DNA of 14,535 bases from Bacteroidales bacterium UBA6828. GTDB taxonomy: Bacteria; Bacteroidota; Bacteroidia; Bacteroidales; Paludibacteraceae. The position numbers were made by a program, and so were the translations under genes. Below, piece by piece: positions 6,248 through 14,264 of the stretch. A model generated the notes under the pieces. That model worked only from the letters and a program-made list of their open reading frames with translations, was not told where the DNA came from and made no database searches. Numbering within the stretch: the stretch's first letter is position 1; each line of letters begins with the position of its first letter. The DNA lies in assembly GCA_002452095.1 (NCBI GenBank), contig DKEG01000002.1, forward strand, positions 2,919-17,453, written 5' to 3'.

Positions 6248-8608
6248 TTACGGGATAGTAATAACCGTCAGCCCCGCACCGCCGTGGTTGGGGTCTCCGT
6301 CGTGGTAGCGAAGCGGTTCGTCTCCGCGCTTGCGGCGTTGCTTGTTGTAGGTATCGATATAGTCGCGCACAATCTGCTTGACGGCTCCCGTACCCGTGCC
6401 GTGGAGAATCGTTACCTCGCCGGCATTGACCATCACGGCATCGTCCAGATAGGCGATAAAACGCTCCAACGCCTCGTCCACACGGCATCCGCGCAGGTCG
6501 AGGGTGCGCTCGAAAGAAAGGACACGCTGCCGCACCATAGAAGAATACCCTCCCCCATTGACACCTTTTCCTGCTTGCACTTTCTGCTCGTTGGGGGATT
6601 CTGCTTTCTGCTTGCGCAGAACACGAAGGTCGCTGAAATCGCGCATAACGGTTTTGCCGTTTATTGCAGCAGGAGCAGTTGCCGTGGGTACACTTTTCTT
6701 TGCAGGTGCGGGTTGCACTTTCTGCTTCATATTCTCCACGCGCTGACGGGCTTTCTGCGTGCGTTCTTTCTCGGCTTTCGCCTCTTTGATTTCGCGGATA
6801 GTGCGTTCGATAGCGGCATTGCTCTGTTGCAAGAGGTCTGCCGCCTGCTGTTTGGCTTCGTCCATCACCTCGCGTTTCTTGGCTTTGAGCCCCGCTATCT
6901 CCTGCTCGTAGTAGGCAATACGTTCCTCGAGGTGTTTCTCGCGCTGGCGGATATTCTGGCGTTTGTTCTCCCAATAGCGTTTGTCGCGGGCTATGTCCTG
7001 CAACTGCTTGTCGTAGTCGATATGTTCCTCGCCGACCAACTCCGTGGCATGGGCGATAATCTGCTCCGGGAGACCGATCTGCTTGGCAATCTCAATGGCA
7101 AAACTGCTGCCCGCCTGCCCGATAGAGAGTTGAAAAAGCGGACGCATCTGACCGCGGTCGTAAAGCATCGCCCCGTTGACCACACCGCGCGTCTGCTCGG
7201 CGAAATGCTTGAGGTTGGTATAGTGAGTAGTAATGACACCAAATGCCTGCTGTTCAACTAATTGCGTCAGTACCGCCTCGGCGATAGCCCCGCCAATGAG
7301 CGGTTCGGTACCCGTACCGAACTCGTCTATCAAAAGGAGAGTCTGCGCATTAGCATAGCGCACAAACGCCTTCATATTCTTCAGGTGTCCCGAATAGGTG
7401 GATAGGTCGTCTTCGATTGACTGCGCATCACCTACATCTATCATCAGTTGCTCAAAAACGCCCATACGACTTGTTTCCGCCAATGGCACCAACAGACCGC
7501 ACTGGAGCATATACTGCAAAAGGGCTACTGTCTTGAGGCATACCGACTTGCCACCCGCATTCGGTCCGCTAATGATGAGTATACGGTTTTCGTCGGCTTG
7601 CAGCCGAAGCGAGAGCGGCACCACCGTCTTGCCCTGCTGCATAAACTTGAGATACAGCACAGGGTGGCGGGCTTGCTGCCAATCGATAACGGGTTCATTG
7701 CTTATTTCCGGACAGATAGCGTGCAGCGTCTGTGCCAGCAACGCTTTGGCACGCAGAAAATCCACATGCGCTAACATCTGTTCGCTTTGCAGAATGGTCG
7801 GCACGGCGGGACGCAAGCGGGTGGTGAGGTCTTGCAGGATACGGACGCGCTCGCGGCGTTCCGCACCTTCCAACTCACGGATATGGTTGTTGGCTTCCAC
7901 CACCTGTTGCGGCTCCACATAGACCGTCTTGCCGGTAGCCGACTCGTCGTGGACGATACCGCCGATCTTGCGCTTGTAGGCAGGCGGAACGGGGATAACC
8001 AGACGCCCCTCGCGGAGAGTGGGCGTAACATCCTTGTCAAGAATGCCTTCCGCCTGCGCCTGACGCAGTATCTGCCCCAAAGCACGCCCCACGCTCCCCT
8101 GCACAACGGTCAGTTCATGGCGGATACGTGCCAACTCGGGCGAAGCGTTGTCCGCCAGACGACCGTACTTGTCAATCACGCGGTCGATAGAACGCACAAT
8201 GTCACCGATACTCTGATTATCTGTATTTTGCGCAGGAAGCAGGCGTAACAAAGGAAAACGTTGTTCGTCCAAAGAGACAAAAAACCGCTCCAACTGACGG
8301 GCATAATCGAGAGTCTTGCGCAGGGCAAACAGTTCCGCCTCGTCCAAAAACAGCCCATCGATACGGATACGCCCCAACGCCTCACGGACATCGTGTATCT
8401 CCCCGTGCGGAAAATCCGGCGAACCGTCCTCAAGGATATGCTTCATCTCGTCGGTTTCCCTAATGAGCATTGTAATCGTTTCGTAGTCTGTCAGAAAAGT
8501 CATTGCGTCCACCTGTTCCCGTCCAAGGGGCGATGTACAACGGCGGTGCAACTCATCGCGGATAACGACGAAATCAATCTTTTCTTCTATATTGTCCGGA
8601 TAAATCAA
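6248..8608 (-). CDS. mutS2: endonuclease MutS2 (Smr-domain MutS homologue)
   Basis: A 786-residue MutS2. The family is known for suppressing recombination and, in Bacillus, for splitting collided ribosomes; which role applies here is not shown by the sequence. The order is: core/clamp helices (about 1-335), the ATPase with Walker A GPNAGGKS (348-355), signature region STYSGHLKN (403-411), Walker B LLLIDEFGTGTEP (424-436) and TTHYTNLK (460-467), a long charged coiled coil (about 537-630), a low-complexity linker, and the C-terminal Smr domain with LDLRG (703-707) and HGTGTG (736-741), the nuclease-type signature. It lacks the mismatch-recognition domain of MutS1, as expected. The start codon is TTG at 8606-8608: the usual MIYP-like N-terminus begins there and no ATG lies between it and the in-frame stop of rmuC. 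G+C is clearly higher than in rmuC upstream. Confidence 0.95.
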   Translation of the reverse strand: MIYPDNIEEKIDFVVIRDELHRRCTSPLGREQVDAMTFLTDYETITMLIRETDEMKHILEDGSPDFPHGEIHDVREALGRIRIDGLFLDEAELFALRKTLDYARQLERFFVSLDEQRFPLLRLLPAQNTDNQSIGDIVRSIDRVIDKYGRLADNASPELARIRHELTVVQGSVGRALGQILRQAQAEGILDKDVTPTLREGRLVIPVPPAYKRKIGGIVHDESATGKTVYVEPQQVVEANNHIRELEGAERRERVRILQDLTTRLRPAVPTILQSEQMLAHVDFLRAKALLAQTLHAICPEISNEPVIDWQQARHPVLYLKFMQQGKTVVPLSLRLQADENRILIISGPNAGGKSVCLKTVALLQYMLQCGLLVPLAETSRMGVFEQLMIDVGDAQSIEDDLSTYSGHLKNMKAFVRYANAQTLLLIDEFGTGTEPLIGGAIAEAVLTQLVEQQAFGVITTHYTNLKHFAEQTRGVVNGAMLYDRGQMRPLFQLSIGQAGSSFAIEIAKQIGLPEQIIAHATELVGEEHIDYDKQLQDIARDKRYWENKRQNIRQREKHLEERIAYYEQEIAGLKAKKREVMDEAKQQAADLLQQSNAAIERTIREIKEAKAEKERTQKARQRVENMKQKVQPAPAKKSVPTATAPAAINGKTVMRDFSDLRVLRKQKAESPNEQKVQAGKGVNGGGYSSMVRQRVLSFERTLDLRGCRVDEALERFIAYLDDAVMVNAGEVTILHGTGTGAVKQIVRDYIDTYNKQRRKRGDEPLRYHDGDPNHGGAGLTVITIP

Positions 8609-8632
8609 TTCAATTAGTAATCGCTTAAGGTG

Positions 8633-9976
8633 TTATTCAATATTTAAGTCTTTTGTAGTATTACGAGATTTTAGTTTTCGTGTACTAGTAACTCCCATTT
8701 CTTTAAGCGTTTCTATACGATGTAATATATTTCCAGATCCTTCCGTGAGTTGTTTTGATGTTTTTTGATAAGTACCATATAGTGTATTAAGTTGATTACC
8801 CAAGATGTTAAAATTATCCACAAAACTTAGCACTTTCTCATATAACATATCTGCTGCATATAAAATCTTTTTGCAATTATCTTCTTGTCGTGTATTTTGC
8901 CATGTTTGTAAAACCAGATAAAGTGTCATCATAAGATTAGTAGGATTCACAATAATTACCCCCTGACGAAATGCATCTTGTGCTAGAGAATGGTCATAAT
9001 TCATAGCCATGACATACGCCCCTTCGTTTGGAATAAACATTAACACATAATTCATAGAATTTGCCACATACTTGGGATATTGTTTATCTGCTAGTTCCTT
9101 AACATGTTTTTTTACAGACTCAAAGTTACGCTTTATCAACATCTGTCTTTCTTCATCCGTCGTGGCTCCTAAAGCATCTGTATAGGCAGTTAAAGATACT
9201 TTAGAATCCACAATAATATGTTTACCATCTGCACAATTCACAATCACATCAGGACGTAGTTCATTTCCATTTTCTCCCTTAAAACTCTGTTGACAAGTAT
9301 ATTCAATGCCCAAACGCAATCCACTTCCTAATAAAATATCTTCTAAAACTTGTTCACCCCAATCACCATGTACTTTTCCACGATTTTTTAATGCCTCGGC
9401 TAAATTGGTTGCATCTTGACTGATCTGCATAGTTTGTTTTTGCATCTCACGCAATGCCCCTTCCAAAGAGGAGGTATTTTTTTCATTTGCAGAGCGTGTC
9501 TCTGCCATCAAGAGACGCACATTCTGCATCTCTTGCCGTAATGGATTAAGTAATTTCTCCACATTGTCGGAATTTGCTTTATTTAATTCTATTTGCTGTT
9601 TCTTTAAGATGTCATTGCTTTCTATATTTAATTGAGCTGTTATTCTATTGGTTATTTCGTTAAAATGCTGTTCCTGAAATTGTAGTTGTTTTTGATACGC
9701 TTTTTCCTTATCCGCCAACCGTTCAGCCATATCTTTTTCAGTAGATTCCACCAATTTTAATGCATTATCTCGCTCATTTTCAATACAAATTATACGTTTC
9801 GTATAATCGCTTTTAATCTGAGTTGTTAGTAATTGTAAATCTTTTTCATTTTGTTGTTTTACATATGCCAACATATTATCTGTTATATGTTTCTTTTGGC
9901 GCAAAATTAATACAAAAATTGTAGAAACAATAACACATGCCAGAATAAAACCTATACAAAAAGACATCATTTCCAT
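8633..9976 (-). CDS. rmuC: RmuC family DNA recombination protein
   Basis: A 447-residue RmuC (PF02646 family). In E. coli RmuC limits inversion at short inverted repeats; the fold is a PD-(D/E)xK nuclease-like core on a membrane-anchored coiled coil. Here residues 5-25 form one membrane helix and about 35-195 a coiled coil. The core begins at GKVHGDWGEQVLEDIL (200-215) and has RPDVIV (241-246), IIVDSKVS (254-261, the D-x-K element), FIPNEGAYVMA (314-324) and NPTNLMMTLYLV (344-355). Length is normal and the gene looks intact. It lies 18 nt after the LRR gene and 24 nt before mutS2. Base composition is strikingly AT-rich compared with mutS2. A -7 box (TAATTTTG at 9990-9997) overlaps the LRR stop, but no -33 box is correctly placed, so a private promoter is doubtful. 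Confidence 0.93.
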   Translation of the reverse strand: MEMMSFCIGFILACVIVSTIFVLILRQKKHITDNMLAYVKQQNEKDLQLLTTQIKSDYTKRIICIENERDNALKLVESTEKDMAERLADKEKAYQKQLQFQEQHFNEITNRITAQLNIESNDILKKQQIELNKANSDNVEKLLNPLRQEMQNVRLLMAETRSANEKNTSSLEGALREMQKQTMQISQDATNLAEALKNRGKVHGDWGEQVLEDILLGSGLRLGIEYTCQQSFKGENGNELRPDVIVNCADGKHIIVDSKVSLTAYTDALGATTDEERQMLIKRNFESVKKHVKELADKQYPKYVANSMNYVLMFIPNEGAYVMAMNYDHSLAQDAFRQGVIIVNPTNLMMTLYLVLQTWQNTRQEDNCKKILYAADMLYEKVLSFVDNFNILGNQLNTLYGTYQKTSKQLTEGSGNILHRIETLKEMGVTSTRKLKSRNTTKDLNIE

Positions 9977-9994
9977 AAAAATAAATTATCAAAA

Positions 9995-11737
9995 TTACTT
10001 AAACACCGAGACAATCTTATCTTTGATTGAGATAAATATGTTCTTAATCATAATAAATACTGAAATATTATCTATACTGCCATTTGCAAAAATCGTAAAG
10101 TTTTTCCAAAAATCTGAATTTCGATAAGTATTTAAGGAATTTCTAGGAACATACACATTGATAGATGAAAATTCCGCATCATCCTGCATAATCTCTACTT
10201 TCGGAGGTTCTATTGCATCTATAGTAATCATCTTCAAACTTTCACAATTTTCAAATGCAGATTGTTCTATTTTCTTAATGCTTGATCCTATTTTGACTGA
10301 AACTAAATTCACACAACCATAAAAAGCCATATTACCGATATATATAATATTAGGTATGCTAATTGAAATTAAACTTTCACAAGATAAGAAAGCTTTTTCT
10401 TTAATCTCAACAACACTATCTGGGATTATAATAGAAGTAGGATAGATTGGGACTTCTGCAAATGGAATATGTGATATAGCAGAGAAAGCCTCCTTTCCTA
10501 TACTTACAACATTATTCGGAATTATTGTCGATTTACAGCCTACAATAAGAGAATTATTTTTAGTCTCTACAATTGCATTGCAATCATTACGACTATCATA
10601 AATAGAATTGTTAGCATCAACAACAATTGAATTTAGATTAATACACCCACAAAAAACAGAGTTTCCGATATGTATCACGCTACTAGGAATGACAATAGAT
10701 TCGAGAATACTGTTTCCTATAAATGCATCATCGCTTATGCTACGGACACCATCTCTTATTGAAATTCTTTTGACAATAGTTCCTTTAGTTGTGTACAATA
10801 TGTCATTTATATAAATGATGCCATCTGGTTGTTCACTCTCCCATATAGTGTTTCTAAATGCACAACTACCAATGGAAACTATATCATTATGAAAGATAAT
10901 CTGTGTCAGTTTTTCACACCCCTCAAATGTACTTTCTTTTATTATTCTAACATTTTTGGGGATAATTACCAAATTGAGTGAGGTACAATTGGAGAAAGCA
11001 TTTTCTCCTATAAATACTATACTATCAGGTAAAGTAACAGACATTAAGTTGGAGCAATCAGAAAAAGCAAAAGCACCTATGCTTTTTACCCCATCATATA
11101 ACCGAATTGCAGCCAAATTTGGACATCCCGAAAATGCAGCAACGCCTATATCCCCTATACTTTTAGAAAAAGTGCAAGTTTGCAAACTAGTGCAATTCTC
11201 AAATACATAATCTCCAATTGTTGTTACCTTATCACCAATAGTAACAGATATCAAATTACAACACCCTTCAAAAGCGTTTTTTCCGATTGTTATTACGCTA
11301 TCAGGAATAGTTATGGAATTTAATTGCAAACAATTTGCAAAAGCATAGTCTCCGATACTCTGTACATTACAGCCAATGGTAAGAGATTTTAAGTTAGTAC
11401 AATCATAGCATATTCCGGCAGCAATATCTAATACCCCCTCTCCTATAATAATTGTATCAATGTTCTCACATTCAGAAAAGGCATCCTCTCCTATGTATTT
11501 AACAGAATTAGGTATAGAAACAAATGTAATTGTTTTACATTTTGCGAACGCATTGCTTTGTATCCCAGTAACATAGTATATACGTGCTTTGTAAAACACC
11601 GTTTCTGGAATTATTACCACTTGCAAATCTTTATAGTTGCTATTTTTTTCTAATGTATTAGGGATTACCGATACTGTATCAGCACCCGTGATACTATAAA
11701 GTATTCCCTCGTATTGAAAAAACAAGTCATCTTCCAT
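9995..11737 (-). CDS. BspA-like leucine-rich repeat protein, no signal peptide
   Basis: A 580-residue protein made almost wholly of about 17 LRR_5/BspA-type repeats of roughly 23 residues, pattern L-x-S-V-T-I-P-D-S-V-x-x-I-G-x-x-A-F-x-x-C, running from about residue 55 to 500. A short non-LRR cap of about 50 residues precedes them, and repeats near 305-335 and 385-420 carry insertions. Such repeats usually bind proteins or carbohydrates on the surface of Bacteroidales. Here, however, the N-terminus (MEDDLFFQYEGILY) has no signal peptide or lipobox, and there is no type IX sorting tail. The C-terminal 30 residues (DNISVFIMIKNIFISIKDK) are hydrophobic and lysine-spaced, and may form an amphipathic or membrane-touching helix. 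A cytoplasmic location is therefore likely. It is AT-rich like rmuC, 42 nt after the DUF721 stop and 18 nt before rmuC. Confidence 0.85.
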   Translation of the reverse strand: MEDDLFFQYEGILYSITGADTVSVIPNTLEKNSNYKDLQVVIIPETVFYKARIYYVTGIQSNAFAKCKTITFVSIPNSVKYIGEDAFSECENIDTIIIGEGVLDIAAGICYDCTNLKSLTIGCNVQSIGDYAFANCLQLNSITIPDSVITIGKNAFEGCCNLISVTIGDKVTTIGDYVFENCTSLQTCTFSKSIGDIGVAAFSGCPNLAAIRLYDGVKSIGAFAFSDCSNLMSVTLPDSIVFIGENAFSNCTSLNLVIIPKNVRIIKESTFEGCEKLTQIIFHNDIVSIGSCAFRNTIWESEQPDGIIYINDILYTTKGTIVKRISIRDGVRSISDDAFIGNSILESIVIPSSVIHIGNSVFCGCINLNSIVVDANNSIYDSRNDCNAIVETKNNSLIVGCKSTIIPNNVVSIGKEAFSAISHIPFAEVPIYPTSIIIPDSVVEIKEKAFLSCESLISISIPNIIYIGNMAFYGCVNLVSVKIGSSIKKIEQSAFENCESLKMITIDAIEPPKVEIMQDDAEFSSINVYVPRNSLNTYRNSDFWKNFTIFANGSIDNISVFIMIKNIFISIKDKIVSVFK

Positions 11738-11779
11738 AACACTTACATCTATGCTATTGATATATTATGATTCTATGTT

Positions 11780-12073
11780 TTATCCCAAGATGCGGACGTC
11801 TCGGACGGCGTTGCCGCCGACGGCATCATTGATTTTCTTCACCAGATCGAAGCGGCACTCAAAGAGTTGCGCCTTGAGTGCGGCACTCGAGATATGCACA
11901 ACCAACATACCGTCTTTCACCTCCACGCTGCGTGTCAGGCGGGCGACGGTATCGCCCATCACCTGCGGCCACAGAGCCACCACCTTGTCTTCGAGAACGG
12001 TCTTTTCTAGCCCCGTCTCACGGAGATAGGTGTTCAGCACATCGGCTATGGACAGCGATTTACCGCGCATCAT
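11780..12073 (-). CDS. DUF721 / DciA-like protein
   Basis: A 97-residue protein of the DUF721 family (PF05258), which includes DciA, the loader of the replicative helicase in bacteria lacking DnaC. Support: the segment SIADVLNTYLRETGLE, then VVALWPQVMGDTVARLT, the characteristic W-x-x-V-x-G-x-x-x-A block, and a short beta region ending in ALKAQLFECR. Helicase loading is established for DciA in other phyla; applying it here is inference. The start codon at 12073-12071 overlaps the TGA of the hydrolase gene by one base (TGATG). A second ATG follows directly at 12070. A TTG just upstream is less likely. Confidence 0.85.
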   Translation of the reverse strand: MMRGKSLSIADVLNTYLRETGLEKTVLEDKVVALWPQVMGDTVARLTRSVEVKDGMLVVHISSAALKAQLFECRFDLVKKINDAVGGNAVRDVRILG

Positions 12074-13110
12074 CAAGCCTCTTTTTGTTTGCGGAGCAAT
12101 ATCTGCTGACGGGTTTGAAACACGCGCACCGACTTGTCCAACCCGTTGAGTTGCTGCACCTTTTCCATACGTACACCCTCACGCTGGCAGATCTCCCAGA
12201 GCGACTCGCCCGGGTGCACCCATAGTAGTGTTTTCTCCTTTGGGGCGTATGCACGCTTGCGGCTCAGATAGACACGGTCGCCCACCTGCAAATCCCGCCC
12301 CAAGGCATCATTCCAATTGCGCAGCGTACGTTCTTTCACGTTCATACGAAACGCGATATTGGCATACGTATCACCCTCACGGGCAAGGATATACGTGCGT
12401 CCGTTGTTCTTCTGTTTCGGGTGCGTCAGATAAAGCAGTTGTTTCTCCTGATACGCAGTAAGCGGTTCCTCGTATTCGGGTTCGGGGTTGCTGTTGATCA
12501 CTTTCAGCGGGGCAGTCTGCGACACCACCGTCGCCTTTTTGCTGCCCGAGTTCTTGGCAGTCGTCTTGCCGGTTGCCGCCTTCGTACTGCTTGCCGAAGC
12601 CAATGCCTCGGGCGTGGCAATCGTATCGAGACGATAGTCTTCTATGATTTTGATCAATTTCTTCGGATAAAACGGGTCGGTGGCATAGCCGCATTGCTTC
12701 AAACGGTATGCCCAACCCGAATAGTCCTCCACGGCTATCTCGAAACAGGTCTGATACCGTGGGCGCTGCAAGAAAAGCGAATGGTCTTTGTACGACTCGC
12801 CCGCATCACGGTACGTGCGGAAGCACTCGCCTTTGGCATCATCATCATAATAGTAGTTTCCACCCAACCAGTCGCTGGTGCACTTGATACCGAAATGGTT
12901 GTTCGCATTCTTTGCCAGTTCGCTCGTCCCCGCCGCCGACTCCAGCAAGCCCTGTGCCAGGATGATACTGGCTGGTACGCCGTAGTCCAGCTGGTTGGCC
13001 ACCGCCACCTCGCGCCATTCCTCAATATAAGCAAGATAGGTCCTGTTTTGCTGCTGCGCTTGCAGGGAAACACAAGCCAAAGAGAATATAACAAACAGTG
13101 TTTTACGCAT
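12073..13110 (-). CDS. exported GH73 glucosaminidase with two LysM domains
   Basis: Peptidoglycan hydrolase that should cut between N-acetylglucosamine and N-acetylmuramic acid in the periplasm or cell wall. The 345 residues begin with a signal peptide (1-18, cleavage after LQA). A glucosaminidase (PF01832) domain follows at about 25-165 with ILAQGLLESAAGTSELA (50-66), in which E57 is the likely acid catalyst, then NHFGIKC (71-77), YRDAGESYKDHSLFL (100-114) and WAYRLKQCGYATDP (133-146). A low-complexity Ala/Thr/Lys/Ser linker (about 168-200) separates it from two LysM modules, about 239-283 and 296-339, which bind peptidoglycan glycan strands. It is the first gene of a probable minus-strand operon and has a consensus promoter about 23 nt upstream. 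Its stop overlaps the DUF721 start. Confidence 0.92.
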   Translation of the reverse strand: MRKTLFVIFSLACVSLQAQQQNRTYLAYIEEWREVAVANQLDYGVPASIILAQGLLESAAGTSELAKNANNHFGIKCTSDWLGGNYYYDDDAKGECFRTYRDAGESYKDHSLFLQRPRYQTCFEIAVEDYSGWAYRLKQCGYATDPFYPKKLIKIIEDYRLDTIATPEALASASSTKAATGKTTAKNSGSKKATVVSQTAPLKVINSNPEPEYEEPLTAYQEKQLLYLTHPKQKNNGRTYILAREGDTYANIAFRMNVKERTLRNWNDALGRDLQVGDRVYLSRKRAYAPKEKTLLWVHPGESLWEICQREGVRMEKVQQLNGLDKSVRVFQTRQQILLRKQKEA

Positions 13111-13132
13111 TGTAATAAATGATTTCAGTCTG

Positions 13133-13164
13133 CAAAATTACGCAAAAATTTGCATATCTGCAAA
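13133..13164 (-). promoter_or_regulatory. promoter of the glucosaminidase operon
   Basis: Minus-strand TTTG (13161-13164), a 20-base spacer and TAATTTTG (13133-13140) fit the Bacteroidota consensus. The start site would be near 13126, leaving a leader of about 16 nt. It overlaps the divergent promoter at 13149-13180. Confidence 0.8.
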
Positions 13165-13180
13165 ATAAGTCCTATCTTTG
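13149..13180 (+). promoter_or_regulatory. promoter of the small lipoprotein gene
   Basis: TTTG (13149-13152), a 20-base spacer and TATCTTTG (13173-13180) fit the consensus. The start site would be near 13187, about 12 nt before the ATG at 13199. The two divergent promoters share 16 bp, which form the inverted repeat TTTGCA-TATC-TGCAAA (13149-13164). Confidence 0.8.
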
Positions 13181-13198
13181 CCGCAAAATCGAATAAAT

Positions 13199-13651
13199 AT
13201 GAAAAAGTTATCTGTTATTTTTGCCATATTGGCAGCAGCGTCAATGTTCACAGCCTGCGAGTATCAAAATGTGTACCCGAAAGAAACCATCTATACAACC
13301 AACAGCAAAACACTGGACATCCATGTCCTTTCCGCTGACTGGACATACTCCTCAAAAGGCGGCTATTACTATTACACAGCCTCTGTTCCGGAACTGACAA
13401 AGACCATATACGACACAGGAGTTATCACCTGCTACCGCGAATTCAACTATGGTACAGCCAATGCCTACCGGATGAACCTGCCGCGTGTCTTTCCAATGGT
13501 GGACAGCGGTAGTAGTGAGGTATATCAACAGATTGTGGATTTCTCATTTCTGGTAGGGCAAGTAGAGATCGCCGTTACCAACTCCGACCTGAAATACGAC
13601 CTCAACACCAATCCCGAATCAATGGATTTCCGTCTGAATATGATGTGGTGA
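13199..13651 (+). CDS. small Bacteroidales lipoprotein, unknown function
   Basis: A 150-residue lipoprotein of no function I can name. Residues 1-19 are a signal peptide with lipobox FTA-C20. The mature part has tyrosine-rich stretches (WTYSSKGGYYYYTASVPELT, about 46-65) and alternating hydrophobic residues, suggesting a small beta-sandwich. It ends FRLNMMW. The pattern YYTASVPELTKTIYDTGVI resembles a widespread group of Bacteroidales hypothetical lipoproteins, an impression I could not test. The ATG at 13199 is preferred over the in-frame TTG at 13178, because the TTG lies inside the -7 box of the promoter and would not be transcribed. It is the only plus-strand gene and converges on tmRNA through a shared terminator. 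Confidence 0.85.
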   Translation: MKKLSVIFAILAAASMFTACEYQNVYPKETIYTTNSKTLDIHVLSADWTYSSKGGYYYYTASVPELTKTIYDTGVITCYREFNYGTANAYRMNLPRVFPMVDSGSSEVYQQIVDFSFLVGQVEIAVTNSDLKYDLNTNPESMDFRLNMMW

Positions 13652-13681
13652 TTATAGAAAGATAGAAAAAACAGAAAAATA

Positions 13682-13722
13682 TAGAAAAGGCTGCCCGGCA
13701 CGATGTCGGGCAGCCTTTTCTA
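13682..13722. terminator. bidirectional terminator between the lipoprotein gene and tmRNA
   Basis: A perfect 16-bp stem (13682-13697 with 13707-13722; core GGCTGCCCG/CGGGCAGCC) with a 9-nt loop. An A-tract precedes and a T-tract follows on both strands, so it can serve the plus-strand lipoprotein gene and the minus-strand tmRNA. It lies 30 nt after the lipoprotein stop and abuts the 3' end of tmRNA. Confidence 0.9.
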
Positions 13723-13724
13723 TG

Positions 13725-14116
13725 TGGAGCTAACGGGATTCGAACCCGTGTCCAAACAAGGAACGTATACGCTTTCTACACGCTTATCTTGGCCTTCGTT
13801 TTCGTCCTACGGCAAGACCCAAGCCACCAACCGCAGGCTTATCTGCTTTGAGTTTCGCCCTTGCGGCGCAGCCCGCAATGACTATTCTGTATATTTCCGC
13901 ACCGCTATACCCTATCAGCCTACAGACGCGGCTTGGAGCGATGTCTCGTTCAGGCACCTTGTACCCGAATAAAGTAACCTACTATACTTCGGTTAAGCAG
14001 CGAGAGCTACAGTATTGTTGCCAGTTATACTTCGCAGACGATATTTACGAGCGTCTCTGCAGTGCTCGGCGTGCTTACATACCCATTCTACCTGCTGTCA
14101 AAACCAAATAGCCCCA
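13725..14116 (-). ncRNA. ssrA: transfer-messenger RNA (tmRNA)
   Basis: Rescues stalled ribosomes by trans-translation, together with SmpB. About 392 nt. The 5' end GGGGCT (14116-14111) pairs with the 3' AGCTCC (13731-13726) to form the acceptor stem, with one G-U pair. The T-arm reads ACGGGTTCGAATCCCGT next to the 3' end. Only CA follows the discriminator A in the DNA, so the CCA end is probably added after transcription. The 5' half carries the usual GGTTTTGAC. The tag frame ends in GCT GCT TAA (stop at 13993-13995), and the most likely resume codon is GGC at 14020-14022. That gives the tag GNNTVALAA, which keeps the ALAA degradation end. The exact 5' and 3' ends are accurate to a base or two. 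Confidence 0.93.
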
Positions 14117-14151
14117 AAACAACAGACAAAACGCCTGTAAGAAAAACGATG

Positions 14152-14183
14152 CAAAAATACGACAAATAATTCGTCCGTGCAAC
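14152..14183 (-). promoter_or_regulatory. promoter of tmRNA
   Basis: The minus strand carries TATTTTTG (about 14152-14159), a full -7 match. About 20 bases upstream is GTTG (14180-14183), one mismatch from TTTG. The start would be near 14145, leaving about 30 nt of 5' precursor to be trimmed from tmRNA. Confidence 0.55.
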
Positions 14184-14264
14184 TTTTTGCACAAAAATTA
14201 TTACAAAGAACGATCAGTCAGCGTCCGTTCCCTGACGTATCGCCCTACCACTGCCTACTTTTGA

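Noticed and set aside
9990..9997. Possible private promoter for rmuC (TAATTTTG)
   Set aside because: No TTTG-like box at the right distance, and the start site would leave about 7 nt before the ATG.
13178..13198. TTG start extending the small lipoprotein by seven residues
   Set aside because: The codon is part of the -7 promoter box, upstream of the expected transcript.
13652..13735. Genomic-island attachment site at the 3' end of tmRNA
   Set aside because: tmRNA genes are frequent integration sites, but there is no integrase, no duplicated 3' end and an intact terminator here.
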